Shown here: positions 45,555-55,574 of the stretch, in pieces
How the letters are laid out: the number at the start of each line of letters is the position of its first letter
Numbering within the stretch: the first letter of the stretch is position 1
NCBI RefSeq assembly: GCF_036711975.1
Contig: NC_091976.1
Location: forward strand, 6,510,001 to 6,574,000
Length of the DNA: 64,000 nt
Direction of reading: 5' to 3'
Source of the DNA: Onthophagus taurus
Taxonomy: Eukaryota > Arthropoda > Insecta > Coleoptera > Scarabaeidae
Translations under genes and position numbers: made by a program
The notes under the pieces: model-generated
Told to the model about the DNA's origin: nothing
Seen by the model: the letters and a program-made list of their open reading frames with translations, nothing else
Database searches by the model: none

Positions 45555-45715
45555 AAAATCAATATCTAAGTACTTAAGAGAAAGCGAGCTAAAGGAAAAA
45601 TATACAAATCTCCACCATCAACGTTTGATAGAGAAGATGACAATGGAAACTTGATTCAAAATCAATTTCCAAGTACTTAAGAGAAAGCGAGCTAAAGGAG
45701 ATATACACAAATTTC
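45555..45715. repeat. Direct repeat of ~55 bp
   Basis: AGTACTTAAGAGAAAGCGAG followed by CTAAAGGA occurs at ~45569 and again at ~45673, with related sequence on both sides (about 55 bp in all, spacing ~104 bp). Origin unknown. Confidence 0.65.
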
Positions 45716-45973
45716 GACATAGCAATGCGTATTTATTTGGCGATTCCAATTGCTAATTCATCATCGGGAAAGGTCGTTCTCAAAATTGTCCAAAATCAAA
45801 AATAATTTTGGATCTACCACGACGCAACAACGTTTAAATGCGTTATCGATATTGTGTTTGGAATGCGATGCAACAAAAAAATATTACTTAAGCCTGGTTT
45901 TCGTAAGGACACAACATGTCGGCCGACATGGCGGCCTGTCATATGTATTACATAGATGGCGCGGTAGTAGTAA

Positions 45974-46258
45974 AGGTGCATACACATCAAGCGAACGAAC
46001 ACCGAACAGCGAACGAATGCCGAACACCAAAAGCGTATGCAACCAATGTGTACGTTAACACACAGGCGAATCGAACGTTTGGTTCGCCTTCGCATGCGTT
46101 CGCTCCGAGAGCGGTACATCAAAGAAAATCGGTTGTTGGTGTGGCCAGATTTGTTATTCGTGTGCTTAGTGTGTACAAACTTCTAAATGTTGAACAAACG
46201 AACAACAAACATTCGTTGTTCGGAGTTCGCTATTCGTTCGCTTGATGTGTATGCACCT
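45974..46258. mobile_element. 285-bp MITE with 26-bp perfect inverted repeats and TAA duplication
   Basis: Starts AGGTGCATACACATCAAGCG and AACGAA (45974-45999) and ends with the exact reverse complement. TAA lies immediately outside on both sides (45971-45973 and 46259-46261). A 3-bp TAA duplication is the hallmark of PIF/Harbinger, so this is probably a Harbinger-derived MITE. Internal CGAAC/GTTCG repeats extend the inverted structure. No coding. Confidence 0.85.
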
Positions 46259-46261
46259 TAA

Positions 46262-47620
46262 GACGTAGTTATAGATGACAAACATAAAGTATAGTATGGA
46301 GAGGTTATAGTAAAACTAAGTAACTAATAAACAATTATAAAATATAGTTGTGGTTTAACATAAAGTAAACCTTACATGGCGCTGCGTGGAAAAAGCGAAT
46401 AAAAAGTTTTTAAAAGGAAAAAAGAAAAAATAAAGAAATCTAACCCACCTAACCTAAAAATGGATAACATACGTCAACCTCCGGAGTTGTGTATGGTTGG
46501 TGATATTGCTGATAATTTCAAACAGTGGAGACAACAATTTGAATTGTATATGGTTGCCTCAACAGTAGCAACAGATAAGAAGATTGAAGGAGAAGTGAAA
46601 GTTGCCCTTTTATTACATACATTCGGAGCGGAGGCAGTGGAAGTATACAATACGTTAGAGATATCGGCTGAGAATAAGTGTGATTATACGAAAATACTTG
46701 ATATATTTCAAGATCGTTTCATACCAGCAACAAACGAGTCAGTAAATAGACACTTGTTTTTTACAAGGGACCAAAAAGATGGGAAAAATATAGACAATTA
46801 TGTAACGGACTTAAGAAAATTAAGTGAAACATGTAATTTTGGTAATTTACGAGATAGTTTCATAAAAGACAAAATTATATGTGGTATGAAAGAAAAGAAA
46901 ATGACTGAAAGGTTGTTAAGACAACCAAATTTAGACTTGAACACATGTATAAGTAGTTGTAAAGCAGCTGAAATTGCAGAGAAACATACAAAACAAATCA
47001 CGGAAGATGTAAATGTACATACTGTAAAAGAAAATAAAAATTTTAAGAAAAAACATTTCGATAAGAGTCAAAAACAAAATGAAAGAAAAAACAATAAAGA
47101 AAAAGAAAAACCATATGGTAAGTGTGGATTCAAACATGAATATCGTAACTGCCCAGCATTTAATAAAATATGCAATACATGTAAAAACTTTTCAAAAATG
47201 TGTCGCAATAAAAGAGTAAATATGATTGATACTAAAGAAAATGAAAATGATGGAGAAAAAGAAAACCTATTTGTTGGAGAAATTTATTGTATAAATAATA
47301 TAAAAAATAAAGAGGAGCGGTATAAAACAGTCAAAATAAAAGGAAATGAAATCAGATGCAAGGTAGACACTAGCCAAACGAATAAAGGTAAACATTAAAA
47401 AGTCGAAAATAAAATTAAGAAACTATAATGGATCGGAAATAAAAATTTATGGCACAACTCGAGTTCAGTGTAAAATTGATGAAACAGAAGATATGGTAGA
47501 ATTTCAAATTGTAAACTTCCAAGCACCTTGTCTATTGGGATGTCCTAGTATTAAATCATACGGTCTAATTAAAAATGTTGATGAGATACATAAACAAGAA
47601 ACATTGATTTTATTTTAAGT
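46262..47620 (+). pseudogene. Ty3/gypsy-type LTR retrotransposon relic: LTR end, PBS, gag, start of protease
   Basis: LTR-like DNA ends ...CTTACA at 46376, followed by TGGCGCTGCGTGG, a plausible tRNA primer-binding site. The gag ORF 46460-47398 (312 aa) begins MDNIRQPPELCMVGDIADNF and has WRQQFELYMVAS, FQDRFIPATNE, a Lys-rich basic stretch, and a damaged zinc-knuckle region (YGKCGFKHEYRNC, CNTCKNFSKMC). Its end enters the protease (IRCKVDTSQ, where DTG/DSG is expected). It then shifts frame and ends near 47617. Reverse transcriptase and integrase are absent. A MITE is inserted at its left edge. Confidence 0.72.
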
Positions 47621-47654
47621 AAATATTAAATTTAAAAATTATGTTTATAAGTGA

Positions 47655-48877
47655 AATAAAGGCTTCCTGTGTTGTTTGGTGCCTGAATATGCATGTGTTT
47701 GCAATCCAGGGCGCCAATGCAATTAGGATAGTTCCATCTCGATTCAAAATTGGCTGCTACGTTTCTTTATTTCGGGGGATCTAAAACAAAGTCTTTAAAT
47801 TAATTCAATCAATAATTTGTAATTATTTCGGGAAATGGATGACGATTTGGATTCCGAAACACAAGAAACTCCGATACAACCAGCAAAAGAAATATCGCAC
47901 GAACCACAGGCATTGCAGTCGCGTGACAAAAACATCCGCAAACGTGCAGCACCAACAAATATATCAGTATTAGTGGATCAAGTGCAAGATGCATATAAAG
48001 TCATGAAAACCGTCAGTAACAATAATATTAAAAAGGACATTTTCTCAAGTTATAGAGATTACTTAGCCCACTCCTTGCGTACTTTGAACGATACTTACAT
48101 ACAAAGTTGGGGCCGACATGAAATAAATAATATTATCTACCGAGCAGAAGTGGCGCACTCAAATACTCAACCTCCAGTGCTCTAATCAACCCACCCCAAT
48201 ACTGTATTCGAACCCACCTACCCCAGTGCATTCTTCTAATCCGTCCAGCCCAGTGCATTATTTTAATCTACCCACTCCAGTGTATTCTTCTAACCCACCC
48301 ACCCTAATGCCGTATTCGAACCCACCTACCCCAGTGCATACTTCTAACCCACATGACTTAGCGTCTTCTTCCTCTACTCAATCTATCGATTTTTTTACGG
48401 AAAATTAATTCCGATATGTTTTAATCTCTTATAATGTATCATATATTTATTATAATAAAATAAATAAAGCATAATACTTACTTTAATTTCTTCACGTAGA
48501 ACTTGAACGATTGCTTTACACACATTCGGAATTATTTGGGACAACTTAGTCTTTAATATTCTATGGTGATACATCAAACTTCCATAGCTATCACCCGTAG
48601 CTAAGAACCGTAAAGTTACTGCTAATTGTTCCCCTGGAGATACGTTATCGTTCCTAGTTCTTCCATTTTTGATAATAAGAGGCGCAATTAGGTGAAGTAG
48701 CTCTTCAAACTCGGTATGAGACATACGAACGAAATTTTCGTATCCACTTTGCAAGCAAAGATCAGTCACTAAGGAGCTATATGCACCTAATTGGAGGGGT
48801 TTTAATAACTCTATTGCAAGATTTTCTGCCAACACCACGAAAGCTGACACTACTTGTTTTACTTGATCGTCTGCCAT
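47655..48877 (-). pseudogene. Harbinger H5 transposase, first exon plus fragment of last exon
   Basis: Minus strand. The first exon (48877-~48484) encodes GYENFVRMSHTEFEELLHLI and LAVTLRFLATGDSYGSLMYH, ending REEIK before a GTAAGT donor. After a ~700-bp intron, 47780-47655 reads VAANFESRWNYPNCIGALDC then KHMHIQAP, the first catalytic Asp region, where it is truncated. The intron contains the accessory gene's second exon on the opposite strand. Confidence 0.68.
47835..48405 (+). pseudogene. MADF/BESS accessory protein of Harbinger H5, C-terminal exon
   Basis: 47835-48185 encodes an acidic start, KKRA-like RDKNIRKRAAPTNISVLVDQ, DAYKVMKTVSNNNIKKDIFS and YLAHSLRTLNDTYIQSWGRH, a BESS-like helical region. 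A TAA at 48183 precedes a proline-rich repeat tail (units like NPPTPVHxS) to ~48405. The MADF half is missing. It lies inside the transposase intron. Confidence 0.6.
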
Positions 48878-48955
48878 CTTGATGATGCTAACTGCAGAGT
48901 TCGATTTTCAGATCGTTTCCACGACATGTCGGTTGCCGACAAGTAGCTACGTAAA

Positions 48956-50250
48956 TACCCGTCAAAGAAAAGTCAAGGAAGAAACCTTTTAGAATATAAT
49001 ATTATTTATTTTTTTGTAGATTTTGTATAATTTATTTACTTCTTTAGTTGAAAAGTGGTTTATTTTGTTTTTTATTTTTTGTATATTATCAGATGTTACA
49101 TGTTTTTGTTTCCAGAGTTTGACATTTTTGTTGCTAAGGTTTACTGTTGCATACCAATTTTTATTTATATATTAGGGGCGGCAAAAAAAATGCCTAGGGC
49201 GGCAACATGTTTTAACGCGGCTCTGCTTTCTAAATAGAGGAAATAGAACGCCCAAGCGATGAGCTGCATGCTTATCTAGGTCTATTCGAAGAGAAACCGT
49301 CTTTAAATGCCATGTTTGCGATGCAGCATGTATTGATCACTTTAAAGAATACTACGACAAATAATTTGTGCCAATTTTTATTAAATTTAAATTTATTTTC
49401 CCTTTGTTATTAAATAATGTAAAATGCGATATTTTTGTTGTAACATTTTGTACAAATCGTATTAAACATTTTGAATACTCCATGAATAAATAAGATGTCA
49501 CTTACTGCATTTCGTTATACACAAGTTTTCCAAGCGTTAATTATATGTTTTATCAGACAAAATAATTTCGATCGTGCAGATCGACAAAAGTTATCACTTT
49601 GCGACCGCGAGTTGATTGCCAAACATTCTGTGTATTACACACAGCAACAACAGATAACCAACGACAAATTTTTAAACAATATGAGCAAAAATCACTTTTT
49701 TATGAACAGCCCTTGTATTGCGATCAGGATTAGACGAATTCTTAAATGCTGAAGGAATGAGAAAACGCTTCAGTTGCAATCCTGACGCAGCCTTCAGGAG
49801 TGACGACGATAGGCCAGACACATACCTACGTGCGCAACTGCTGATGCTACAGAGCTGGGCGGAGCGGCAAAAGTATAAATACAATTTGCACGGACACGTG
49901 CGTTTAATAAAGAATAATGTATTTAAGTAGTAAGAGAGATTTATAAATCCCATCTCATCGCTATTATTCTTGATAAAACGCTCATGTACCCATAGCACAG
50001 CTGTAAAAAGCTGATTACCAAGTACACTTAACGGACTTTAAATCATTACGATATAATGTAGTGTAAAAATAAAAATAATAGAATATCACTGGTTATAAAA
50101 GAAATAAATTCATAAAAATGAAGACAAATTGTGTTGAATACAATTCAAGACCAAATGATGGAAAATCTCAAAAAAAAGACTGATTGACTAATAGACAGAC
50201 CTCATGTCTAGATGATGTCACAACACTACAATGTATTTGTTTCATTATAA
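48956..50250. other. AT-rich DNA with short unassigned open segments
   Basis: Short open segments at 49200-49330, 49495-49752 and 49718-49930 have no motif I recognise. A near-repeat of GGGCGGCAA occurs at 49176 and 49198. Nothing else is supported up to the Harbinger H2 insertion. Confidence 0.35.
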
Positions 50251-50423
50251 CGTGGTGTCCTGCGTGAGTGACGAACGCGACGCGACGCGACGCTGCGAAC
50301 GCGACGAACGCGATCAACTCAACGGCATACCCTACTTGCGGCCTATATGACAGTCAGCGGCGAGACGCGACGTAACGCGGACTTGTTTTGAGGGTGACCA
50401 GATGCGACACCACGAACTACGTA

Positions 50424-52309
50424 ATGGTTGATTCAGAAGCGTTGATCGCCGCAGTGCGTGAGCAAAGATTGTTGTGGGACAAAAAACATAAACATTATAG
50501 GAATCGTTTATTAATACAAAGAAGTTGAAAGAATGTTGCCGAAGCATTAGAATGCACAGGTAAGTTTTATTTAAATTATTATCAAGTTTAGTAATTTAAT
50601 ATAGTAATATATTGGCAGAATAGCCTAAAGAAGCGAATGGATACTTGATATTGGAAGATAAAATATATTTTATAGAGACATCGAAATAATTTAATAATAT
50701 GAAACCTTCAATGTTCATTAAAATATTTCGCGAATGTCTCTCTTGTATGTATGGCTACTTGACTTGAGGCATTATATCTTCTTGATGGTTGAAGATGAGG
50801 TGACGAAGTTGACGTCAAATTTTCGAAATTACTCTCAAGATCACGTATTATATTGTGAAGTAGAGTTATAGCTTTTATAGTGTTAATTGTATTTTCAATA
50901 TCTGTCTCAATTGGCCTATTAAGTAATCCAAATCTTGACGCTATTGAACCAAAAGAACACTCAACGACCATCCTCGCTCGAGACAATCTATAGTTGAACC
51001 GCTCTTTAATATCTCCCTCGCTGACATTTTTTTGTGCATAAGGCTTCAGAAGGTATGTTTTTAATGGGAATGCAGCATCACCCACAAACACAAAAGGCGC
51101 TTTAATGAGGGTATTTGGAAAAAAGTGGGGTTCCGGTATTTGTAATTTTTTATGTTCTATTGCTTGTCGTAAAGTACACGCGTGAAAAACTCCAGCGTCG
51201 TTATCTTTTCCATAGGCACCAATATCAACCATTATAAATTTATAGTTAGCATCAGTTAAGGCTAGTAATACAATAGAGAAAAATCCCCTATAATTGTAGT
51301 ACATAGAACCAGATTTTTTTGGTTTCTTAATACGTATGTGTTTGCCATCAAGGCTACCAATGCAATTAGGAAATTGGCATTTCTCCCAGAATTTTTTTGC
51401 AATACTTTTCCACATTTCAGTTGTAGGTATAGGCATATGTTTTATTACTAAAGTCTTCCAAATTGCAGTACACACTTCTTTCACTATGTTTGAAATGGCA
51501 GTTTTTGATATTCGGAAATTGAATGATAACTTTCTATATGGTGTTCTAGTAACCAAATATCTGTAAATAATAATATTGTTTCAATTTCAGCTGATGATGT
51601 GAAAAAGAAGTGGCAGAATTTAAGAGATTCCTATAACAGAGAGCTTAAAAAAGTAGAAAAGCCAAGATCGGGTTCGGATGCAGATCAAAATGGTCAATAT
51701 CAAGGCGATTGGCCACATTTTGAATCAATGCAATTTTTAAAGACAATTTTGAAACCTCGTAAAACTACTAGTAATATTCAAAATGAAATATTAGATGAAA
51801 GCGACATTATCGATGATGATACAATGATGTCTATTCTTTCTGAGCAAACATCATACAATACACAAACCGATGAATCGCAGTTCAATACAGATGATACCAA
51901 TTTGGCAACAATTGATGGCCCTACGACTGATGCTGCAACTGCACAAAATGCTATTTCGGCACAGATACGATATGATACCTCGACACCTGGATCGTTGCAT
52001 ACCCCATCGCGAGCGTTGCCTAACCAAAAGGTACAAGAAAGTGCAGCAAAAAGTATTGAAGAAATTTTAATAACACTCGAACGAGAAAAAATAGACCTAA
52101 TGAAGAAAGATTTAAATGAAGTCGACGACGACTTGAACTGGTTCAAGTCTATAATGCCGTATATGAAAAAGCTACCATCTCTGAATAAATTATTATTTCG
52201 GACTCAGGTTCAGGAGATGCTCATCAACGAAATATCAAAACTGAATACCCCATCAAACACAGAATCTTCAACGATGAGTTACTTCACTTCTGGTGATTTA
52301 TCTCAGTGA
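50424..52309 (+). pseudogene. MADF/BESS accessory protein of Harbinger H2, one nonsense codon
   Basis: Exon 1 (50424-50559) encodes VDSEALIAAVREQRLLWDKK and HKHYRNR. A TGA at 50526 replaces what is a Trp codon in this MADF position. The donor is GTAAGT. After a 1031-bp intron, exon 2 (51591-52309) continues in phase with ADDVKKKWQNLRDSYNRELK, WPHFESMQFL, an acidic linker and a C-terminal helical region (ESAAKSIEEILITLEREKID). The total would be ~284 aa. The intron contains the transposase's second exon on the minus strand. Confidence 0.78.
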
Positions 52310-52743
52310 TAATTTCATAATAATTAAAATATTTTCAATCATACAATATTATGTAGTTTCATTTCTATGTACTCACCGCAATGTCAACAGTAATCTTTCT
52401 TCAATAGAAATAGGTTTTTGAAAATTTGTTGTTTTTAATTGAAATTCAGACTTAATACCAGCAATAATGTAATCGAAAGTAGAAGGTAACCACAATATTG
52501 TTTAAACATTTTAGAATCGTTTCTTAATTTTGGATATAAATGATGGAACTCGCCAAATGTGTTTCTTTGTAAAAATACTATATTTGTTTTCTTTCTGTAC
52601 TTTTTACGATATTTTTTTAAAAGTCTGTACTTTAAATATGAACTTTCAAGCAAAATTGTGCTGTACTTCTCCATGATTCGAGAAGTAATGACCAAAATCA
52701 CGTAGGACATTTGTCGCGTGTATTCGTCGCTCACGCAGGACAC
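50708..52743 (-). pseudogene. Harbinger H2 transposase (DDE_Tnp_4), two exons, one frameshift
   Basis: Minus strand. Exon 1 (~52743-52377) has a basic start and NTFGEFHHLYPKLRNDSKMF. A frameshift near 52490 precedes STFDYIIAGIKSEF and RLLLTLR at a GTGAGT donor. Exon 2 (51560-50708) joins in phase to give RYLVTRTPYRKLSFNFRISK. It then has FPNCIGSLDGKHIRIKKP (first Asp), FVFVGDAAFPLKTYLLKPYA (second Asp) and RMVVECSFGSIASRFGLL (Glu). The last exon is fully open for 282 codons. Its intron holds the accessory gene's second exon. Confidence 0.85.
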
Positions 52744-52807
52744 CGCGTAATTGGAACTTCATTTCTTATTATTTTTGATTTAGTGTACAGTTTTGTTTCT
52801 AGAAATA

Positions 52808-53536
52808 TTAAGGGGTAATACTACCTTGTAATTTTTTTTATCGGCTTAAATGCTTCCTTGATTATTCAACAATAATATCCAAGTGTTTATGCGGAGGAAA
52901 ATTTTTTAAATGGCCCAAAAAGATCGATTTTTTTGAGTAGTCACCATGCCGATTTGCAGCGTCTACAGCCGAGAGGTACATACAGTCGTAACTCCACATT
53001 TTGCGAAGGTAATATTAACTCCATGCAAGTAAAAAGTGAAGTTACGACTGTTTTATACCTCTCGACTATCGACTTGAGAGTAGGCTGTAGTTGATCGTTG
53101 ATAACTAATAGTTCTGTCAGTAACACGTAAAGTACATTTGTCGTCATTGCAGTGACTTGCGTAATAAGTGTTTCTAAGAATGTATTGTGAAAATGAGTGC
53201 AACTCAATACCAATCACGAAAAGGAGTAAAAGGTGGTAAAAGCAAGGCGTTTGAAAAAGCTATCAAGGATCACAATGTTCAAAATCGTTATATGCTAGAA
53301 CAGCCAGTTGAGAACGTAGGCACGTTTGCAAAAAAATTGAAGCTATCGGAAGATAATTATGACACTAATTACGATAGTACTTTTGACTATCGTATACTCT
53401 ATTTATCAATAGTTTTCATTACTTTAGCTGATGTGTTAGTGTGTCACAAATGCCACAAACTAGTGAAATTCACCGAAGCCAGTAAACAAGGGTTGGGTTT
53501 CAAAATTGTGGTTGGCTGTGATGAATGTGCCCCTAT
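52808..53536 (+). pseudogene. Mutator-like (PF20700-type) transposase, N-terminal part
   Basis: TTAAGGGGTAATACTACC at 52808 may be the element's left end. The ATG at 53187 opens a basic N-terminus, then DYRILYLSIVFITLADVLVC and CHKCHKLVKFTEASKQGLGF with VVGCDECAP, the Cys-rich start of this family. The coding is cut at ~53536 by the DD41D element. It supplies the N-terminal domain missing from the copy at 30300-31694, though the two are separate loci. Confidence 0.62.
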
Positions 53537-54897
53537 ATACAGGGTGTTAATAAACAAACTTTACACACGCTGGCAGGTGATAGTAGAGATAAAAACAAGA
53601 AAAAAATCCTAATACACATAGGTCCAATACTCATTGGTTTTCGAGATATGGAATTTTTAAATTTTCATTGTCAGCTTTAAATTTGAATGCGACATCGCGT
53701 TACCATTAACGCGATAAAACAACAGCCGCAGAAACTGCATGTCAATAAACATTTTGTGACTTATTCTTATTTAAGCTAGCTTATTTTCGCAATGGTTCAA
53801 TTTACATTTGCGGAATACGCCGATATGCATTTATGTTATGGCGAAGCTCGTCGAAATTCGCGTGAAGCTAGACGAATTTACCAGCAGAGATATCCTACGA
53901 GGCAAATTCCATCTCATCCAACCTTTCAAGAAGTCGACCGTAGGATCAGAGAAACAGGATGCTTTAAGTCACCAAAATCAGACACTGGCAAACCTCGTAC
54001 AGTCCGCACGCCAAACACCGAAGATAATATTTTGCAAGCTGTAGATAATAATCCCCACGTGAGTACCAGGCGAATAAGTAGAGCTATCGGCGTAAATCCT
54101 GTATCTGTTTGGCAGACCCTTAAAGAACAATTACTTCATCCGTATCACTTACAGAAGATTCATCATCTACGGTTAGAGACGGACTGCCGTCCCCGTATCC
54201 AATTTTGTCAATGGCTGATACATGAATGTAATTTAAATCCAGATTTGCTTGGGAAGATTTTGTTTACAGACGAAGCCTGTTTTACGCGTGATGGAGTTTT
54301 TAATTTCCACAATATGCATGTTTGGTCTGATGAAAATCCGCACGCAACTCATGTTGGAAACCATCAATTTGGATTTTCGATAAATTGATTCGTTTACCGA
54401 ATCGGTTAAATGGTCAAATCTACTCGAACTTTCTGCGTGACAATTTAAACGAGTTACTGGAAGATGAGCCATTAGACGTTATTAGAAACATGTATTTTAT
54501 GCATGATGGAGCCCCAGCCCACTATTCGCTAAACGTAAGAAACTATTTAAACGAACGATTCGAAAACAGATGGATTGGTCGTGGAGGACCTGTCGCGTAG
54601 TCACCAAGATCTCCTGATCTAACGCCAATGGATTTTTTTGCTTGGGGACATTTAAAAGGTATTGTTTATGCCACGGAAGTTTATACAGAAGATGAACTTT
54701 GGCAGAGAATAGTAGTCGGTTGCCAGCAACTAAGAAATCAAACTGCTTTCAATCGAGTGCGTAATTCTCTTCGACAACGAGTGCAACTTTGTTTACAAGA
54801 GGAAGGACGACAGTTTGAAAATCTTCCGCGATATCGAGTGATTCTTCATCTTTATTTGTCACCGAGTTTTTCATGGTTTTGTTGTGGTTTTTTGTAG
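53537..54897 (+). pseudogene. DD41D Tc1/mariner element, 5' end and damaged transposase
   Basis: The 5' terminus TACAGGGTGTTAATAAACAA (~53537) matches, inverted, the ACCCTGTA ends at 33603 and 37492. The transposase opens at 53792: FTFAEYADMHLCYGEARRNS (DUF4817-like), NNPHVSTRRISRAIGVNPVS and the first Asp in LFTDEACFTRD (~54262). About 15 residues of the core are missing near 54385, with a frame change. The second Asp is in MHDGAPAHYSLNV (~54503), and a TAG at 54598 falls in the PVAWSP-type motif. The third Asp is in SPDLTPMDFFAWG; spacing is 41 residues. The right terminus is not seen. Confidence 0.82.
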
Positions 54898-55013
54898 ATA
54901 TGATTGTGATTAAGAGTAACAAAGAGAACTTTAAGAGAACTGCAAAACTCCTTGAATTCTCGCAACCTCTACGTTCTATGTAAAACGTTTATTAATTCAA
55001 ATAAACCGTCGAA

Positions 55014-55560
55014 TGTAATAAAGACACGCTTGATGAAGATCTTCCCGAATTCAAGGAAAATTTTCACTTTAAATTATCATTCCCACTGAGAGTTTCTCTT
55101 TCTTTCCCTCTTTTCTTCAAGATGTAATGAGTTTTAATCATATATTTCTAGTTTTTATCGTATACTTTCTGATATATAAAGTGTAATAAAAATTCTTTTT
55201 TGATTTACTGAGGTGATTTATTGAGTTGATTTCCCCTCTACCCAATTTTCTATGGTTAAATTCGTGTGCAGTATCGATACCCAGAGAGCTCTTATGCATC
55301 CCGGAACGCTTCAGTATCCTGGTAACATCCAAAACAACAGGATCTCGTGATACAATCCTAATTTATTTGTGTTTATATTTCCCTTTTTTAAATAAGAATA
55401 AAAAATTTATCGTTTTGTGAGTTACCATAAGAAATTATGGATTATTTAAAATTAAAGTGACCGTAGGAAAATCTTCTATATAAAGTAAGAAAATTTATTT
55501 TAATCTTTAATAAACTTTGTAAACTTCACGCGATATACAGCGCGTGACCCAGTCTCAACC
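55014..55560. repeat. Interspersed repeat R, copy 1 (~550 bp, non-coding)
   Basis: Begins TGTAATAAAGACACGCTTGA and ends GCGATATACAGCGCGTGACC then CAGTCTCAACCTTA. It is nearly identical to 61353-62200 over its whole length, apart from small indels and that copy's extra tandem unit. No ORF. It contains AATAAA and TATAAA motifs and starts TG, so an LTR is possible, but no coding partner is present. Confidence 0.75.
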
Positions 55561-55574
55561 TTACTAGTGATGTG

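Larger units (their letters stand above)
47650..48955. mobile_element. Harbinger element H5, truncated
   Basis: Holds the two genes described below in the interlocked order. The right end near 48905-48955 has GACATGTCGGTTGCCGACAA, and ACATGTCGGCCGACATGGCG near 45917 could be its left end, with gypsy and MITE sequence between. The left end is uncertain. Confidence 0.45.
50251..52747. mobile_element. Harbinger element H2, complete ends, interlocked genes
   Basis: Left end CGTGGTGTCCTGCGTGAGTG (50251) and, inverted, right end CGCGGTGTCCTGCGTGAGCG (to 52747) match at 18 of 20 positions. TAA stands on both sides (50248-50250, 52748-52750). The 2497-bp element has a GC-rich CGACGCGACG stretch inside the left end. 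It carries a plus-strand MADF gene and a minus-strand transposase whose exons alternate. Confidence 0.9.

Noticed and set aside
48200-48400. Repeats in the H5 accessory tail as a minisatellite or CRISPR-like array
   Set aside because: The ~30-bp units encode a proline-rich repeat tail, as in sister accessory proteins, and are diverged; there are no spacers.
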